Positions 63,422-64,000 of a DNA stretch of 64,000 nt are shown here, in pieces; the first letter of the stretch is position 1, and each line of letters opens with the position of its first letter. The translations under genes and the position numbers were made by a program. The notes beneath the pieces were generated by a model that searched no databases, was not told where the DNA came from, and saw only the letters and a list, made by a program, of their open reading frames with translations. Origin of the DNA: Filimonas zeae (GTDB lineage Bacteria; Bacteroidota; Bacteroidia; Chitinophagales; Chitinophagaceae); assembly GCF_014641615.1 (NCBI RefSeq), contig NZ_BMIB01000001.1, forward strand, positions 1,426,769-1,490,768, read 5' to 3'.

Positions 63422-64000
63422 CTATTTAGTAAATCTGTGACACCTATAATAGATATTACCCCAACTATCAGCTGCCTGTTGCAAAGACAGTAGCGGCAGT
63501 GTATTGGCAAAGGTGAATGAATTAAGTGCTTCGGTATATCGCTCTATAGTTGGCTGATCATAAATCCAGATAAACGGTTGTATCCAAATTTTGTCGTAGC
63601 GTTCATTTAATCCGGGCGAATCAAATTTTTTTTCTGCCCATTTTTTTGTAATGCGGCCCGCAATAATGTTATACAGCCCTTCCTCACTGGTGATCCGCTC
63701 ATAATTAAGGTTGATATTTCGTATTTCAATTAACACCGGTTTTCTGCCTGGCTGTTCAAAGCACAAATCTGCATCAGGCGGGTCGCCTTTATAGGTCCCG
63801 TCTGGCAAGTAAACGTGGCTAAAAGAATGTAGTCTGGCCGGAGCCATTTCTTTTATTAAAAACACGGTGCTAACCAATTCGCCTACCCGATCCAAATATT
63901 TAGCCTCGTTTTCCCAAAACATATCAGCCATTTCTTCTTTTAATTGCCTAAGTAATTCAGGATTGTTGTTAGTAAGCGTGATAAACTCATTAACCTGTCC
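63422..64000 (-). CDS. Hypothetical protein, possible PD-(D/E)XK-like domain (5' end outside window)
   Basis: The frame is open to the window edge; 192 residues are visible, including 23 upstream of the first Met (FITLTNNNPELLRQLKEEMA), so the true start lies beyond 64000. A nuclease-like arrangement is visible: acidic helix (WENEAKYLDRVGELVSTVF), PPDADLCFEQ (Asp55 from the Met at 63931) and PVLIEIRNINLNYERI (Glu69-x-Arg71). The Arg in place of Lys makes catalysis doubtful. It is translationally linked to the next gene (6-base gap). Function unknown. Confidence 0.6.
   Translation of the reverse strand, partial: GQVNEFITLTNNNPELLRQLKEEMADMFWENEAKYLDRVGELVSTVFLIKEMAPARLHSFSHVYLPDGTYKGDPPDADLCFEQPGRKPVLIEIRNINLNYERITSEEGLYNIIAGRITKKWAEKKFDSPGLNERYDKIWIQPFIWIYDQPTIERYTEALNSFTFANTLPLLSLQQAADSWGNIYYRCHRFTK

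Overview
The window is a piece of a Bacteroidota chromosome, most likely from the Chitinophagaceae (Chitinophaga/Filimonas/Niastella type). The evidence is two SusC/SusD pairs, a FecI-type sigma with a FecR anti-sigma, hybrid-style propeller histidine kinases, DUF4843, PKD-like and DUF4382 lipoproteins, weak Shine-Dalgarno signals, and one clear Bacteroidota-type -7 box (TATATTTG) upstream of a tetR gene. There are about 50 protein genes, two tandem tRNA-Lys genes and one decayed integrase. No rRNA, CRISPR array or intact insertion sequence was seen.

Layout. 1-10.5 kb: the 3' part of a GH43 lipoprotein gene meets, tail to tail, a minus-strand operon SusC-SusD-DUF1080-Gfo/Idh-ApbE-Gfo/Idh. This reads as a sugar-uptake locus with periplasmic 3-keto-glycoside chemistry. 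10.7-17.8 kb: mixed housekeeping and envelope genes (M1-like peptidase, small membrane protein, PorT-like barrel, DUF1810, ABM-fold lipoprotein, TPR protein, DUF4382 lipoprotein, beta-CASP hydrolase). 17.9-28.2 kb: a plus-strand sigma/FecR/SusC(STN)/SusD/DUF4843/PKD-like/TlpA locus. 28.3-34 kb: an NHL-repeat protein, then a TPR histidine kinase, a LuxR-type regulator and a short-chain dehydrogenase with overlapping ends, then a tail-anchored unknown.

34.4-42.5 kb: a minus-strand operon of two low-complexity secreted proteins, an outer-membrane barrel, an OmpR regulator, a histidine kinase and a DUF1905/YdeI protein, then two large secreted unknowns. 42.6-50.4 kb: YD-like lipoprotein, PhzF enzyme, a propeller histidine kinase with its LuxR regulator, an Aer-type PAS protein, and a TetR/SDR pair sharing a palindromic operator-like site. 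50.5-54.3 kb: two tRNA-Lys(UUU), an S74-tail-like adhesin, an MTAN-like nucleosidase and two unknowns.

54.8-64 kb is accessory in character: a gene with 84-bp internal repeats, several unrecognised proteins, a YdjM-like membrane protein, a CoiA/DUF6035-like nuclease candidate, the frameshifted remnant of a tyrosine recombinase, and then a visibly AT-richer minus-strand set of three genes. The last of these encodes an Mrr-like QxK nuclease fused to a PQQ-type beta-propeller, and the two upstream genes carry weaker nuclease-like motifs. This three-gene set, next to a dead integrase, is the best candidate in the window for an undescribed conflict or defence system. Its function is inferred from architecture and context only.
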